Source of the DNA: Xanthostigma xanthostigma
Lineage: Eukaryota; Arthropoda; Insecta; Raphidioptera; Raphidiidae
Assembly (NCBI GenBank): GCA_963575645.1
Contig: OY754470.1
Span: 30,486,501-30,550,500, forward strand
Direction of reading: 5' to 3'
DNA: 64,000 bases
Under the pieces are notes generated by a model. That model saw nothing but the letters and a program-made list of their open reading frames with translations. It had not been told where the DNA came from and made no database searches. The position numbers were made by a program, and so were the translations under genes. Position 1 is the first letter of the stretch. Each line of letters opens with the position of its first letter. This document shows positions 35,301 through 46,100 of the stretch, one piece after another.

Positions 35301-36923
35301 TTAACCGATGAATAACACTTTAACTTTAAACGTTAAAATATAAAATTGTGAAAAAAGTATTAAGTGTCTTGGAGCTTTGTAATTATTTTATCTACTAAAT
35401 AGCTTTATCTGAAAGACAACAATGTGGAGTTATTAGAAAATCGGGCATTAGTTACAAATAACTTTTTATTCCGTTTGCATTAAAATTATTATTAAATTTA
35501 TCAAGTGTCTCATTTCTTTGCAAATTTTAGCAATGGCGATTTTTCGCGCTTACTTTCTAATGGTTTTATGGCGTTTTCGGTATTGAGAACTGCCCCGGGG
35601 CAGGGCAGGCCAAATGGGTAAAGAAATTTGTTTATTGTTTACATATAAATATTTAACCAATAGTTACCCATTCGGCCTTCCCTGCCCCCGGGCAGTTCTC
35701 GATTCCGAAAACGCCATATGATTACATATTATTTGAAATTTGAAATGATTTTCTACAAATATTGATAAAATTAAATTTCTTTTTTATTTCCATGGTGATT
35801 TTTAATTTTTTATTCAAAATATTCTAAACTCAAAAATGTAAAAATGCCGGTCTGTAATTTTCACATTGTTTACGTGTTGCCAACTTAAGCCGGCTTAGTG
35901 AGAGTCTATCACATATACTTTTATTCTATACCGAGCATAGGAATAAAATCGTAATCGAACCATTAGGGTGTAAAGATACATTTTTGTCTTTTTTTAAGCC
36001 GTAAGCATTGGCGTATCCAGGGGGGCAAAACAAGCACGGGGGACCCGGCTTAAGAAATTTCTAATTTGACCCCTCCTGAGCCCAAAGCTGGGTACGCCCA
36101 TGTTAACGTCATAGAAAAAGACAAAGTATGCAAGTACATCAACCAATCCTATCATCAGAGAATATGAATAAAATCAGTAACATATTTTCCTACGTTATAA
36201 CTTTTAATAGACATGTTTTGGTTGAGTTTGACCCAAAGTGAAAAAAGGTTGCCGACGTCTGATCTGCATTATATTCAATGATAATTAGGTTTTTTTATAT
36301 TGTTTATGGCTTGACTTTTGTCATAATAATTCTCACCTTCCACTCTCTGTTCATCGGGAGTAATTGTAGCGCATTTAATTCCAACATTATGTTTCAAAAT
36401 TGCATGAGCGGCATCTATTGTCACTTGATCATTTGTAGCATCTCTAAAATTGCATAAATTCTAGTCCAGGTACCAACAGATAACATATAATTTGTAGAGA
36501 TAAAACAATGAAAAATAATACACTACCTATTCGGCAAACCTAAATCGTAATAAAGGCAGTCTACTTTGACGTACGGCAAAATTAGTCTATTTTTTATAAA
36601 TTCCCAAATTATGCGAGTCATTTCATCTCCATCCATTTCAACGACTGGGTTTTTTGCCACAATACGTGCTGAATTTCCATCTAAAGAGATAAATATATAA
36701 AATAGATGTGTTTCACATTGCAGGCTTTTCAATTCACGATTTTTTAAAACGCCAGGCGAACGTAGTCTAATGCATATTTTTTGTAATTTTCAATAAAGAA
36801 TAATTATTGAACGAAGTTTTATTTAAAAGAAAACTCATACTTACAATTTTTTGCTATTGCGAATTTATAAGATGTATTTTTATTTAATAAAGATTGTCCA
36901 ATTCTCTTTAAAGTACCTGCCAT
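32308..36923 (-). CDS. IDH2: Isocitrate dehydrogenase (NADP+), mitochondrial, complete, 7 exons
   Basis: Converts isocitrate and NADP+ to 2-oxoglutarate, CO2 and NADPH in the mitochondrial matrix. Exons in transcript order: 36923-36845, 36680-36527, 36443-36337, 35145-34946, 33311-33073, 32947-32696, 32605-32308. All introns are GT-AG and the phases add up to 1329 nt, a 442-residue protein, the usual family length. The first 26 residues hold K and R but no D or E, which suits a mitochondrial transit peptide. I see the substrate arginines in SPNGTIRN (R129), TVFRE (R138) and GRHAHGDQY (R161, Y168), the [14 protein letters not shown] lysine segment, and the metal-binding YDGDVQSD segment. The protein ends KRKLKN-TGA. 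The donor after exon 4 (AAG/GTTATT) is weak but gives the only in-frame join I found. Introns 3 and 4 carry a hairpin and two short DNA transposons. Identity is confident. The choice of mitochondrial over cytosolic rests on the leader alone. Confidence 0.95.
33886..34357. mobile_element. PIF/Harbinger-like MITE in IDH2 intron 4
   Basis: 472 bp with 31-base inverted ends starting GGGTGCGTTC and GATATACACTGGGAGCACTG. They are flanked by TAA on both sides (33883-33885, 34358-34360), which fits the TWA target of PIF/Harbinger. No ORF. Confidence 0.75.
34514..34828. mobile_element. hAT-like MITE in IDH2 intron 4
   Basis: Ends GTTCCCTCTAA and, inverted, GTTCCCTCTAAGCTGCGCG, a terminus I associate with hAT-type MITEs of animals. 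The left end has lost the GC-rich part. Flanking duplication not clear. No coding content. Confidence 0.55.
35567..35718. repeat. Hairpin in IDH2 intron 3
   Basis: TATGGCGTTTTCGG, GAGAACTGCCCCGGGGCAGG and their complements form arms of about 55 bases with a loop rich in AT. It removes no exon sequence. Confidence 0.75.
36006..36102. repeat. Short terminal-inverted-repeat remnant in IDH2 intron 3
   Basis: CATTGGCGTATCCAGG and CTGGGTACGCCCATG are near-complementary ends about 95 bases apart, typical of a very small MITE fragment. Confidence 0.5.
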
Positions 36924-38552
36924 TTTCCGATATTTTATGTTTTGTATAATTACTTTTCACTGAAATTACTTTATATCATTTGTATTTAGAATTTTAAACT
37001 GATAAGAAATTCGACAAGTGTTTAGATTAATCACAGACCTTTGTACTTATATTACTTACTTAAATAAACTAAATCACAAAACAGACTGTGTGTTTTGTGA
37101 ACTAAATAGAAGCAAACAACTATTATAATCTTATAATAAAAATTAAGAAATTAGAAAGAAAATTACTATGCGTAAATTTAATTGAGACATTGTACGTTGC
37201 TTTCCAAAACTAGGTAACAAAAATATGTCTAATTTTTTTAAATAATTAAATATTAATTAATCTGGAACCTGTCAAATTTGACATAAAAATTTGTTCGTCG
37301 ATAAGATAACCTATATTTCATGACGTTTGTTTTTCACCATTGAACTGCATTGAACCATGCATTGAACCCAAATACCCCATGGATGTTATGATTGAACATG
37401 AACTTGTCATATACGTTGCGGACCATAGATGTTGCGGACGCACGAAATGAATTTTCTAGCTCAAATTGAATGTCCCGCGCGACAGCTAAATTCACGATTT
37501 TTCAAGGATATTTGAATTAGAACAAAAAGTAGAAAAGTTATAATTGCATTTTATATGTATCATTTTTAAAGGCATTAATTAAGAAATCCTAGCTCGACTT
37601 GTCAGCAGGATTGTTACCATTTGTTAGAAATGTCAAATCCACCAGATTCAAATCCCGAATTATGTACAAATATTTTACAAAGCAATGTGGGATGATCGAA
37701 TTTGTTATAGTCCGGAACTTTTTTGAAAAAGTGTACCTTGTAATCCGATAAATTACATATAGGCCAAGCTATAGGGATTTAAAACAGCGTTCTCGTGACA
37801 TAAAGACTAATAGCAAACCGATTGTGCGATGATATAAAAGATAATAAGCAGATGAATAGGTATGTGTTTTTCACTCAAGTTTCCGGTCCATTTGTTAGTT
37901 ATCAACAATTTATTGCAAAAAAACGAGATTTTTGTCTTTTTTTGCTTGTAATTTTGAAACTAATGGAGCAATCGGAATGCCTCAATGAAATGGTTTGTAG
38001 AGAATTAAAATATCTACAGAATGAGAGAAAGTAGGGATAATAATGTTTCAAAGGTGGGTGCTCTCCATGGACATAATATTCCTATGTCCATGGTGCTCTC
38101 GGATTATTAGTTTTCGTGAAATCGCGATTGAAAGTTTGCAGTGCGCTTTTTTCCGGCAGGCCTGTATGCGTTACCGTAAGTCCGATAATAATTATTATAA
38201 TAATTATGTTAGTTTTGTTGAGCTGCGAGTTTGTAGTTTTTCAACAGACTGTACAAGCGCAAGCCTGCATTCGCATCTAACTTCCGAGCCTTTTAGATTC
38301 GTGGCGCGTACTATACTGTTATAGGCATGTCGGATTATAAGGGGTGCCGGATTAGACATGGGCTGGATTATCGCGGGTAAACTGTATTTTTTTTATTATG
38401 ACAATATTGTGGATTATTTATAATATAAATATAAAATTACAGTTAAAAATTCTAGTATTCTAGGTATGCGTAAAAAAATTTTAATTATTTCTTTGATTTT
38501 TTTTTAATTTTCTGTATCTAAAAATGAGAAAATATTATTATAAAAAAATGAG
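36924..38552. other. Upstream region of IDH2
   Basis: Presumably holds the IDH2 5' UTR and promoter (within a few hundred bases of 36923). No TATA or initiator can be assigned with confidence. ORFs at 37822-38324 lack recognisable motifs. Confidence 0.4.
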
Positions 38553-38950
38553 CCAATTGAGCGACAGAGCAATTCCAATTTCAAAAATAGTGTCGTCTGA
38601 CATAATATAATAAAAGAATAAAATTTCTGTTAACGCGTGCGGTGACGCGGATAACGGCTAGAATTAAATATAATGATATTCGCTATTCATTTCCATGATT
38701 ACCCACATAACATGTTACACGTTATGTAAAAATTTGCCAAAGCATGTTTGTCAGCTGCCAAACTAATTTCTTTTTGACTGATCTACAGAATAAAGAACAG
38801 CTGATTTTTTTGTTTTTATATTTCCGAAACTATAAAGTTTAGAAAAAAAAATTACAAAACTTTCTTGTAAAAATAAATAGAATAATAACTGGGTACTTAT
38901 GAATAAACTGTTATAAAAAGCATGCCATTATAAAACAAAAAAATTGAAAA
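38553..38950 (+). repeat. Family A repeat copy (diverged)
   Basis: AGCCAATTGAGCGACAGAGCA, GCGGTGACGCGGATAACGGC and AGAACAGCTGATTTTTTTG correspond to family A. More diverged than the 14.4-kb copies. Confidence 0.7.
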
Positions 38951-39059
38951 GAAGTTTGACCCTGCAGGCCATCCCTGTAACTTCGACTTCCCGCTATTTT
39001 CAAAACGCTCAAAAATATATAATATAAAAAAAATATATAAAATAAATAAAATATATAAA

Positions 39060-39968
39060 ATATAGTAAGAAGTTTATTTTTTAGCTCTTCGAGCTCAAAA
39101 AAAAAACTTTGTTACGAAATTTTCGTTCACAGTATCTCATGAACAAATGAACCGATTTTGATGCGATTTGCGGCAGTCGACTTAATTTTTAACCTAAAAA
39201 AGTAATTTATTGCAGACAAATCGATCTCGTAAGGATTTTACGAGTAATTTAAAAAAAACACTTTTTTTCAAATTTTTTGTTCACGATATCTCGTGAACAA
39301 ATGAGCCAATTTTAATGCGGTTTGTTAAGGAGAAGAGCTGATTAGATTTTGGAATTAATCGGTTTATTAGTTTAGAAAATATTTTACAAAAACAAATTTT
39401 TAAAAATCTTTGAAACTTATTTTTTTAAGATTTCTTAAAATTTTTTGGGCCGAATCGTTTCAAATTTTCAGGAAGTCTAAGTTCACCAAGATCACTGCAG
39501 ATGCCGCAAACCGCGTTTCAGTCGGACACTCCGTTCAAAAGATATAAAAGGTTTACATACACACACACACATACGCACACACACACACACACACACATAC
39601 AGCCCTACGGACATCATTGCCAAGATAGTTTCAATAGCTTCCTAGGACCTCAAAACGTCGAGATCTGGCGAAAACTCGAATCGGGGTGAAACCAATAACT
39701 TACCGATTTTTGAAAAAAAAAATATTTTTTTATTTTTATAGCGGGAAGTTAAAAAAAGTTATAACATATTTCTTCTGCGCATGCGCCCATTTTTGCTCTT
39801 CATATTTGCAATCCGCTTATCCATTAATTAATCTGTATCGTGTTCACAGACAAACCGACATTTTCCAAAAATATGTTTTTTGTACTCAAGGGACCTCAAG
39901 ACGGAAAAAATATCGTAAAATTTTTATTTAAATTAGTACCATTATGCCTTGTGGAGTTGGAATGGTAA
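39060..39968 (+). repeat. Mixed repeat: reiterated TCTCGTGAACAAATGA segments, (AC)n, family A 3' end
   Basis: Two related segments (39115-39165 and 39284-39335) read 'TTCACRRTATCTCRTGAACAAATGARCC'. A CA repeat lies at 39556-39600. From about 39765 the 3' part of family A runs to GAGTTGGAATGGTA (39966). Nothing coding is recognised. Confidence 0.6.
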
Positions 39969-41057
39969 AATTATGAACGAATCGGCAGTCTGACTAAAAC
40001 CTTTTGGTCCTTGGTAAGTGAAGTATACCCCTATAGGACGTTAATAATTGCTACTGACGTGACAATGACACAGTTACTGACTTGAGCAGCTTCATGGTGC
40101 ATTTGCGTGCGTGAAGTTATCTCTTCCTTGTTCACTTTTTCTCTGACAGAGAAAATTATGCGTTATGTCGAGCAAAAAAGTTTCAATTTTAAAGTATTTA
40201 GTAGTTTTTTCAAATTTGTTGCGCTTTTTGCACTTAAACGTGGAAACGTGTATTCACTCTTTACAAGTGACAGCCAGTCAAGCTTTTTTGTGCGACAAAA
40301 TACCATCAGATTTAAATAGCTAATAACTACAAGACTAATAATGCGTGATCAATCGTTGAGTCCACAACAGATAGATCAGATTTATGTCTATACGTGTTTG
40401 TCGCGCAGTATATGTTTTGCCTATGACATCATTGTACGAGTGTAGGCGCATGCGCGTAAAATCACGAATTAGCTTTGTGTGAAGTTTTAAATTACGATAG
40501 CGTGGAAACACATTTAGCTAGGACGTTGATTCAGGTGTTACTATGAAGAACTCATGAAGCACTACTAGGACCCAAAGTGGGGCAATAAAAATAGTCGCTA
40601 GAATATACGTGATAATCAGTAATAAATTTAAAATTACAAAATAATTAAAGTTGTCATCTCATATGTCTCGTAAATATACTCGGAGTTATAGAAGACGGAA
40701 ATCCGCGGAAAGTTCACATCGGAAGGAATGCAATATGTCTAAAAAGTTCTGTGCTAAGCGAATGTGAGAACTATGGCAGCGTCGAATAGGAAACGAGAAA
40801 ACCAAATGTTTACGATCCATACGCAGACGTGTTGAAAGGTAATACAGGAAAGAGTAATACGTAAACACTCATTACGATTTTACCCCAACGTTTTCACGAA
40901 AAATCTATGGCGCAGATCCATACTACGCTTTTCACTTTTTTTCTTGGTTAACATGCTTAAATTTTTGATTTGGTAAAATAATTACCTGTCAATACTGACG
41001 GGGTCTTCTGAAATGAACAATTTCTGAGTTTAAGAACAATATTATTTATATAACATA

Positions 41058-41641
41058 TCTATACTAATATATAAAGCAGAAGAGTTTGTTTGTTTGAACG
41101 CGCTAATCTCAGGAACTACTGGTTCGAATTGAAAAACATTTGTTTTGTTGGATAGCCCATTTATCGAGGAAGGCTATAGGCTGTATGAAATCACGCTACG
41201 ACCATTAGGACCAGAGCATTAATGAAAAATGTTTCAAATGTATCTCAAAAATAAGCTTCTATTTTGGTGAAATGCACTAACTAAATATACTCATATTAAG
41301 CACTTTGTACACCCAGCGCCGACTGGCTCAATCGGTAGAGTACGCGACTTTCAATATCAGGGTCCTGGGTTCAAGCCACACATTGGGCGAATATATTTTT
41401 ATTTTTTTTTTTATTTTCTACATTTCTTTCTTCTAAGGGCTTATATTTAAATTTATTTAATTAATTAAAAAAAGTATAAATACTGTTTTTTATCGACAAA
41501 AACTTTTGAACGGTAACTCCGATCATCATGAAATTTGGACACAACATTCATTTCGGTAAACTAAGGTGAATGTGCGTACTCATGTTCCTCCCTTCCCCAT
41601 TCGTTCTTTTACACCCGGGTGAAACCGGACGGGACCGCTAG
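41058..41641 (+). mobile_element. Helitron-like non-autonomous element carrying a tRNA-like segment
   Basis: Starts TCTATACTAATATATAAAG, ends CTAG, and sits between host A (41057) and T (41642). A small hairpin, CCGGGT-GAA-ACCGG (41615-41628), lies nine bases before the CTAG. TC...CTRR with a 3' hairpin and A/T insertion is the Helitron signature. The interior (GAACGCGCTAATCTCAGGAA) recurs inverted at 54660-54953. No Rep/helicase was found. Confidence 0.68.
41317..41390 (+). pseudogene. tRNA-Lys-like sequence inside the Helitron-like element
   Basis: Shows A-box TGGCTCAATCGGTAGAGTA and B-box GGTCCTGGGTTCAAGCC, and ends TTGGGCGA as tRNA-Lys does. The anticodon loop reads CTTTCAA, giving TTC (Glu) where a Lys tRNA has CTTTTAA. 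The acceptor, anticodon and T stems have mismatches, so a working tRNA is unlikely. It is followed by an A/T-rich tail. Confidence 0.6.
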
Positions 41642-41642
41642 T

Positions 41643-43097
41643 TACACATAAACAATGCAGGAAACTGGAAATTAAAATCAATGAAGTTAATTTTTCAGAT
41701 TAATGTCTGCGCGCATATGATAAAACTGTTTTGTTGGGAATCGCAGATATTTACGATTCTATACAATATATTAATAAGAAATTTTGCGGACAGTGGAAAT
41801 AAAAGTAAGAAGGTAAGTATTTACAAAAAAAATAAAATAAGTTGGTACAAATTGTTTCTAGTAAAATTTTATTTCATGGTCTACATTGCCAATATGTAAT
41901 GTGAAAATATTTCCTAGTTGAAAATAAATAAGTATGTACTAAATATTAAGGTGATTTGTTTACAAATAATGCGTTTTAACACTTCAACTTACTTTGACAG
42001 CGATTACTGAATAGTTGAATGTATGTAAATTAAATAGGTACGTACGCAGATGCAACAAAAAAAAAAAAAAAAACTATGATCAACATAAAAAACGCGATAA
42101 GGCATTTATTGAAGCCACTCTCTATATTGCAATAATGAGCGTTTGCGATTGTTTCTTTTATTATTTATTTAGCAAAAAGCTTCATTATTACAATATTAAG
42201 AAGGCAGCGTTTACATAACAGATATATTACAATTAAAATAAAAACAAAATCTGAATCGACAGTAATAGCTGTCATGGCACAATCATTATATAAAATAGTT
42301 GAAGTGCTGTTATGAAACTGTACAACAGTAATATCAAGATAAGAAAATTAAAAATTTCTTTATGCGGCATTTTTGCAAAAAATAATGGTTAACTTTTAAT
42401 TATTTCATTTCATGCTACACATTCACAAACAATAAAATAACGTCTAAGACTTTTTTTTCAATATGTGGGCAACTAATAATTTAGTCAAACCTAAAAATAT
42501 GACCAAACGATTTATAATAATTATAAAATAGTTTTGTTTTTGACGATGACAAAGACAAGTTGAGAAAATAAAATATTTTCTTGAATTTTTATAAATTAGC
42601 ATTCTTTCATACTCACAAATACATTCACTCAGTAAGTTTTTGTTGCCGTTGTTATGCTTGTGATCTTTTGCAGTCCATTTCTTATCACGAGCTCAATTTT
42701 TGGTGAAATATCTATCAAATCTAGTTAAGATGTGGACTGTAAAGATTGAATTTAATATTCCAATGTAAAATACTTCCAACAATATAATTAAAACCTAAAT
42801 TGAATTTAAAGGGCTGATGGTGAGAACCTAGTTGATTATCCACCACATATAAATAAGTAAATGACTATCGGAAATAACAAGGACAATCATACAGCGAGAT
42901 ATTTGCTTTAAAATTAAAGGTAATCGACAGCTTTCGAGTAAATTTTTAAACGAATGTTAGCAACCGTTGAAATTGAACTATGAATATAATTTAATATTTG
43001 GAATTGTCTAATTGCTTTGCATTTAACGTAATAAAAATTATTTCAATAACAAAAAGTATATTACAATGAAATACTAAAGTAATTAAAAATAAAGTCG
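41643..43097. other. Intergenic region downstream of citrate synthase
   Basis: AT-rich, poly-A run at about 42057-42072, no ORF with recognisable motifs. Confidence 0.5.
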
Positions 43098-43103
43098 TTT
43101 ATT
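43098..43103 (-). promoter_or_regulatory. Polyadenylation signal of citrate synthase
   Basis: AATAAA on the minus strand, about 43 bases past the citrate synthase TAA stop. A short 3' UTR is implied. It is placed by position only, since no transcript data are available. Confidence 0.55.
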
Positions 43104-43145
43104 GCAAAATAGTACGCGCTCACATTTATAGCCAAGCGTTTGAAT

Positions 43146-46100
43146 TTATTTTTTAACGGCTTTCATAAGACCGTCCGTAGACATGGATTTAGGACGTTCG
43201 ATAGGCAGACCTAGGGCACGATCCCAAACTAACGATGCCAAAACACCCAAAGCGCGGGACACTCCAAACAATACGGTGTAATAGTTCATTTCTTTTAATC
43301 CATAATACTGAAAAAAAAGATAATATATGTTTTCAAGATAACTCACATTTGTTTGTTTTCTTTTGTCTTAGAAATACTAACCTGTAATAATACACCAGAA
43401 TGAGCATCTACATTCGGCCATGGGTTCTTCACTTTGCCTAATTCTGTCAAGATTGGTGGTACTACTTTGTAAATTGTTGATACCAACTGAAAAAAAAAAA
43501 ACGAAACACAATTAGCGATTTTATGTCTCTAGAAAAATCTGCAAACATCAACACAGATGTGATAATTCACCTCGAATTAAAATTTTGTAATACCAAATAA
43601 ATTACCAATAAAAAAATTCACTGACCTTAAACAGTAAATCATCAGGTAAATGTTTAAGAGCGAATTCTCTCTGGCACGTATAACGTGGATCAGTCTTACG
43701 TAGGACTGCGTGTCCATAGCCAGGCACTACTTGACCGCTCTTCAAGGTTTTCCACACAAAATCTTTAAGTTGGTCTTCGGTGGCATTGGCGCCGATTTGA
43801 GCTTGCACTTTTTGCAGCCAAACGAGTACCTAAAAAAACAATTGAAAACTGTTAGTGACTGACATATAAGAAATCTTTAAATGTTATATTGATGTTTTGG
43901 AAATAAAAAATATTGATTATTTGTTTTAATAACTAATTTGAAAACTGAATGATTGAAGCACATTTATATAACACTAACCTCTTGATTAGCAAGACCGTGA
44001 AGTGGACCTGCCAATCCATTCATACCAGCTGCGAATGACAAATACGGGTCACTCAAGGCAGAGCCCACCAAATGTACAGTGTGTGCTGACACATTGCCAC
44101 CCTCGTGATCGCTAAAACAAAGCAATTATGTACTACATTATAACAATAAACCTTATATAAAAACGAAAAAATGATTTCTAAAAATATCAGTGCTCATAGG
44201 ATCTATGGAATGAGCACCCCACTCAGTGAATTTTACTAAACGCTCAGACAGAATTTAAGTTATTCGGGTGGATAGCTTTTGTACTGCTCACTGAAATATT
44301 ATGCTGCCTCCACTTGGCTGGAAAAATTTTCTAAGAGGAAACGTTCAAACAACTGACCAATGAAACAAATGTACAGAATACGTAAAACTGAACATGTTTT
44401 CATAAATTAAAATCATGTGGCTGCGGAGAGAAACTGTTAAAAATATTATACATTACTACTTGCTAGATATTATATTAAGTTAAATTTTATTACCTGTGAA
44501 TGGTAAGGTAAAGGCGCATCAATTCTATGAATTGGGGATCATTGAAACCAAGCATATTTGCGAAGTTAGCACTCCAATCCAAATTCGAATCAATGGCAGC
44601 TACATTCCTGCTGTCTCGATACGTATTGCAGTAAATGGTTGCGGCAACGACTGGCAATTTCGCAATTAAATCCATGCTGTCCTCATATACGTACTGAAAA
44701 CGTCAATGGATTTATTTGACTTATTCACAAAGAAAGATAAATGTTGTTTTGGGTTTTTACTGATTATTTAATTAATAGTTTTAAAATGTTTTCGCTATGT
44801 TGCTCAAATAGTGCAAAAAATAAATAGAAAACATAAATGGTAGTGACATCTATGTACAGTTTATATAACTTAAGTCACTGTTCTACTGACTTTGTTTTAG
44901 TTTACACTTTACAATGTTGTATTGTTCAATAATTTAGTTGTTGTTAACGTGTCAACACTGGGTGGTTACTTAACAACCAAACAAGTAAAAACAAGCTGAA
45001 AAATCAATAGTCTTGTCAAAATTATTTTGTTTTGTGTTTATGTGGGAAAGATTAATGTTGCTAATTTTAAGTGTTTTAACACAAATTAAAATATGGAAAA
45101 ACAAACAGTTACTTTAGAAAATCCGAACTCCTCATCTGGAGAAAATACCTCGGATTATTATCGCACTTGTAAGTTGCCAAAAAGGTTTGAAACTCCTAGT
45201 TGGTTTAAAGGATATGGTATTCACAGAAAGCCTCCTGAACATCCATTTTACCGAACAATTGCAAGTGAATATGGAAGATATCCACCGACTGTGCATACTG
45301 TACCGACAATGTTTTATCCGATGCCTCAAGAATTTACCAACAGATTAGCAGCTGCGGGAATGTACAGGAACTATTCCCTTAATACTGCACTTGACCCAGT
45401 CAACGATTAAATTTTAAATTTAACAGTAGAATAACATTTATTGACAAATTCATTGACCAATCATATAGGTAACGTGTATTTGTCTCATACAAAATTTCTC
45501 AGTAATAGTTTTTGAAGTTGTTTGAATAAAACAAAAATTATTATAACGTGAATTGTAATTATTATGTAAACAAAAATAAAATAAACATTTAATAAGTTAG
45601 TTTTATTTGAAATTCATAATTAAAAATTACTAATAATAAACAAAATAATTACTGATTCGATTAGTCCCGATCATAGCCAAATAAAAAGAATTCTGCATAT
45701 TTTGAAGTTTGGGTATGAGTCAATAATCAATAAATACATGCCAAAACTTGAAAGTATATAAAGCAGTACTTTTGTCCATCTACATTCAGATTAAAACAGG
45801 ATGCTGTCAAAATTATTATTAGTGCGAGCAAAATCGCAGGCTAAAATCGACATTCACGAAATTATTAACGTGTGTTCTACAAATAACTAAAAATGAAATT
45901 GCTTACCTCCCAATACTTCGCTTTGTTTACGCCGCTCGAGTATGCTTTGGCAAATTTGCTTTCCAAGTTGAGTGCGGTGACGGCGCACGACAGTTGAGAC
46001 ATTGGATGGAGCGATGAAGGGAAGTTATTAAGCATTGAGACGACATGAGATGGTAATGAGGCACGTTCACTCCATTCTTTACTGAGTGCTTTCACCTATA

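Noticed and set aside
36670-36680. Alternative IDH2 start ATG at exon 2
   Set aside because: The ATG there is out of frame with the protein. The exon 1 ATG at 36923 gives a continuous frame and a leader.
41317-41390. Functional tRNA-Glu(TTC) gene
   Set aside because: The body resembles tRNA-Lys, and the acceptor, anticodon and T stems have several mismatches.
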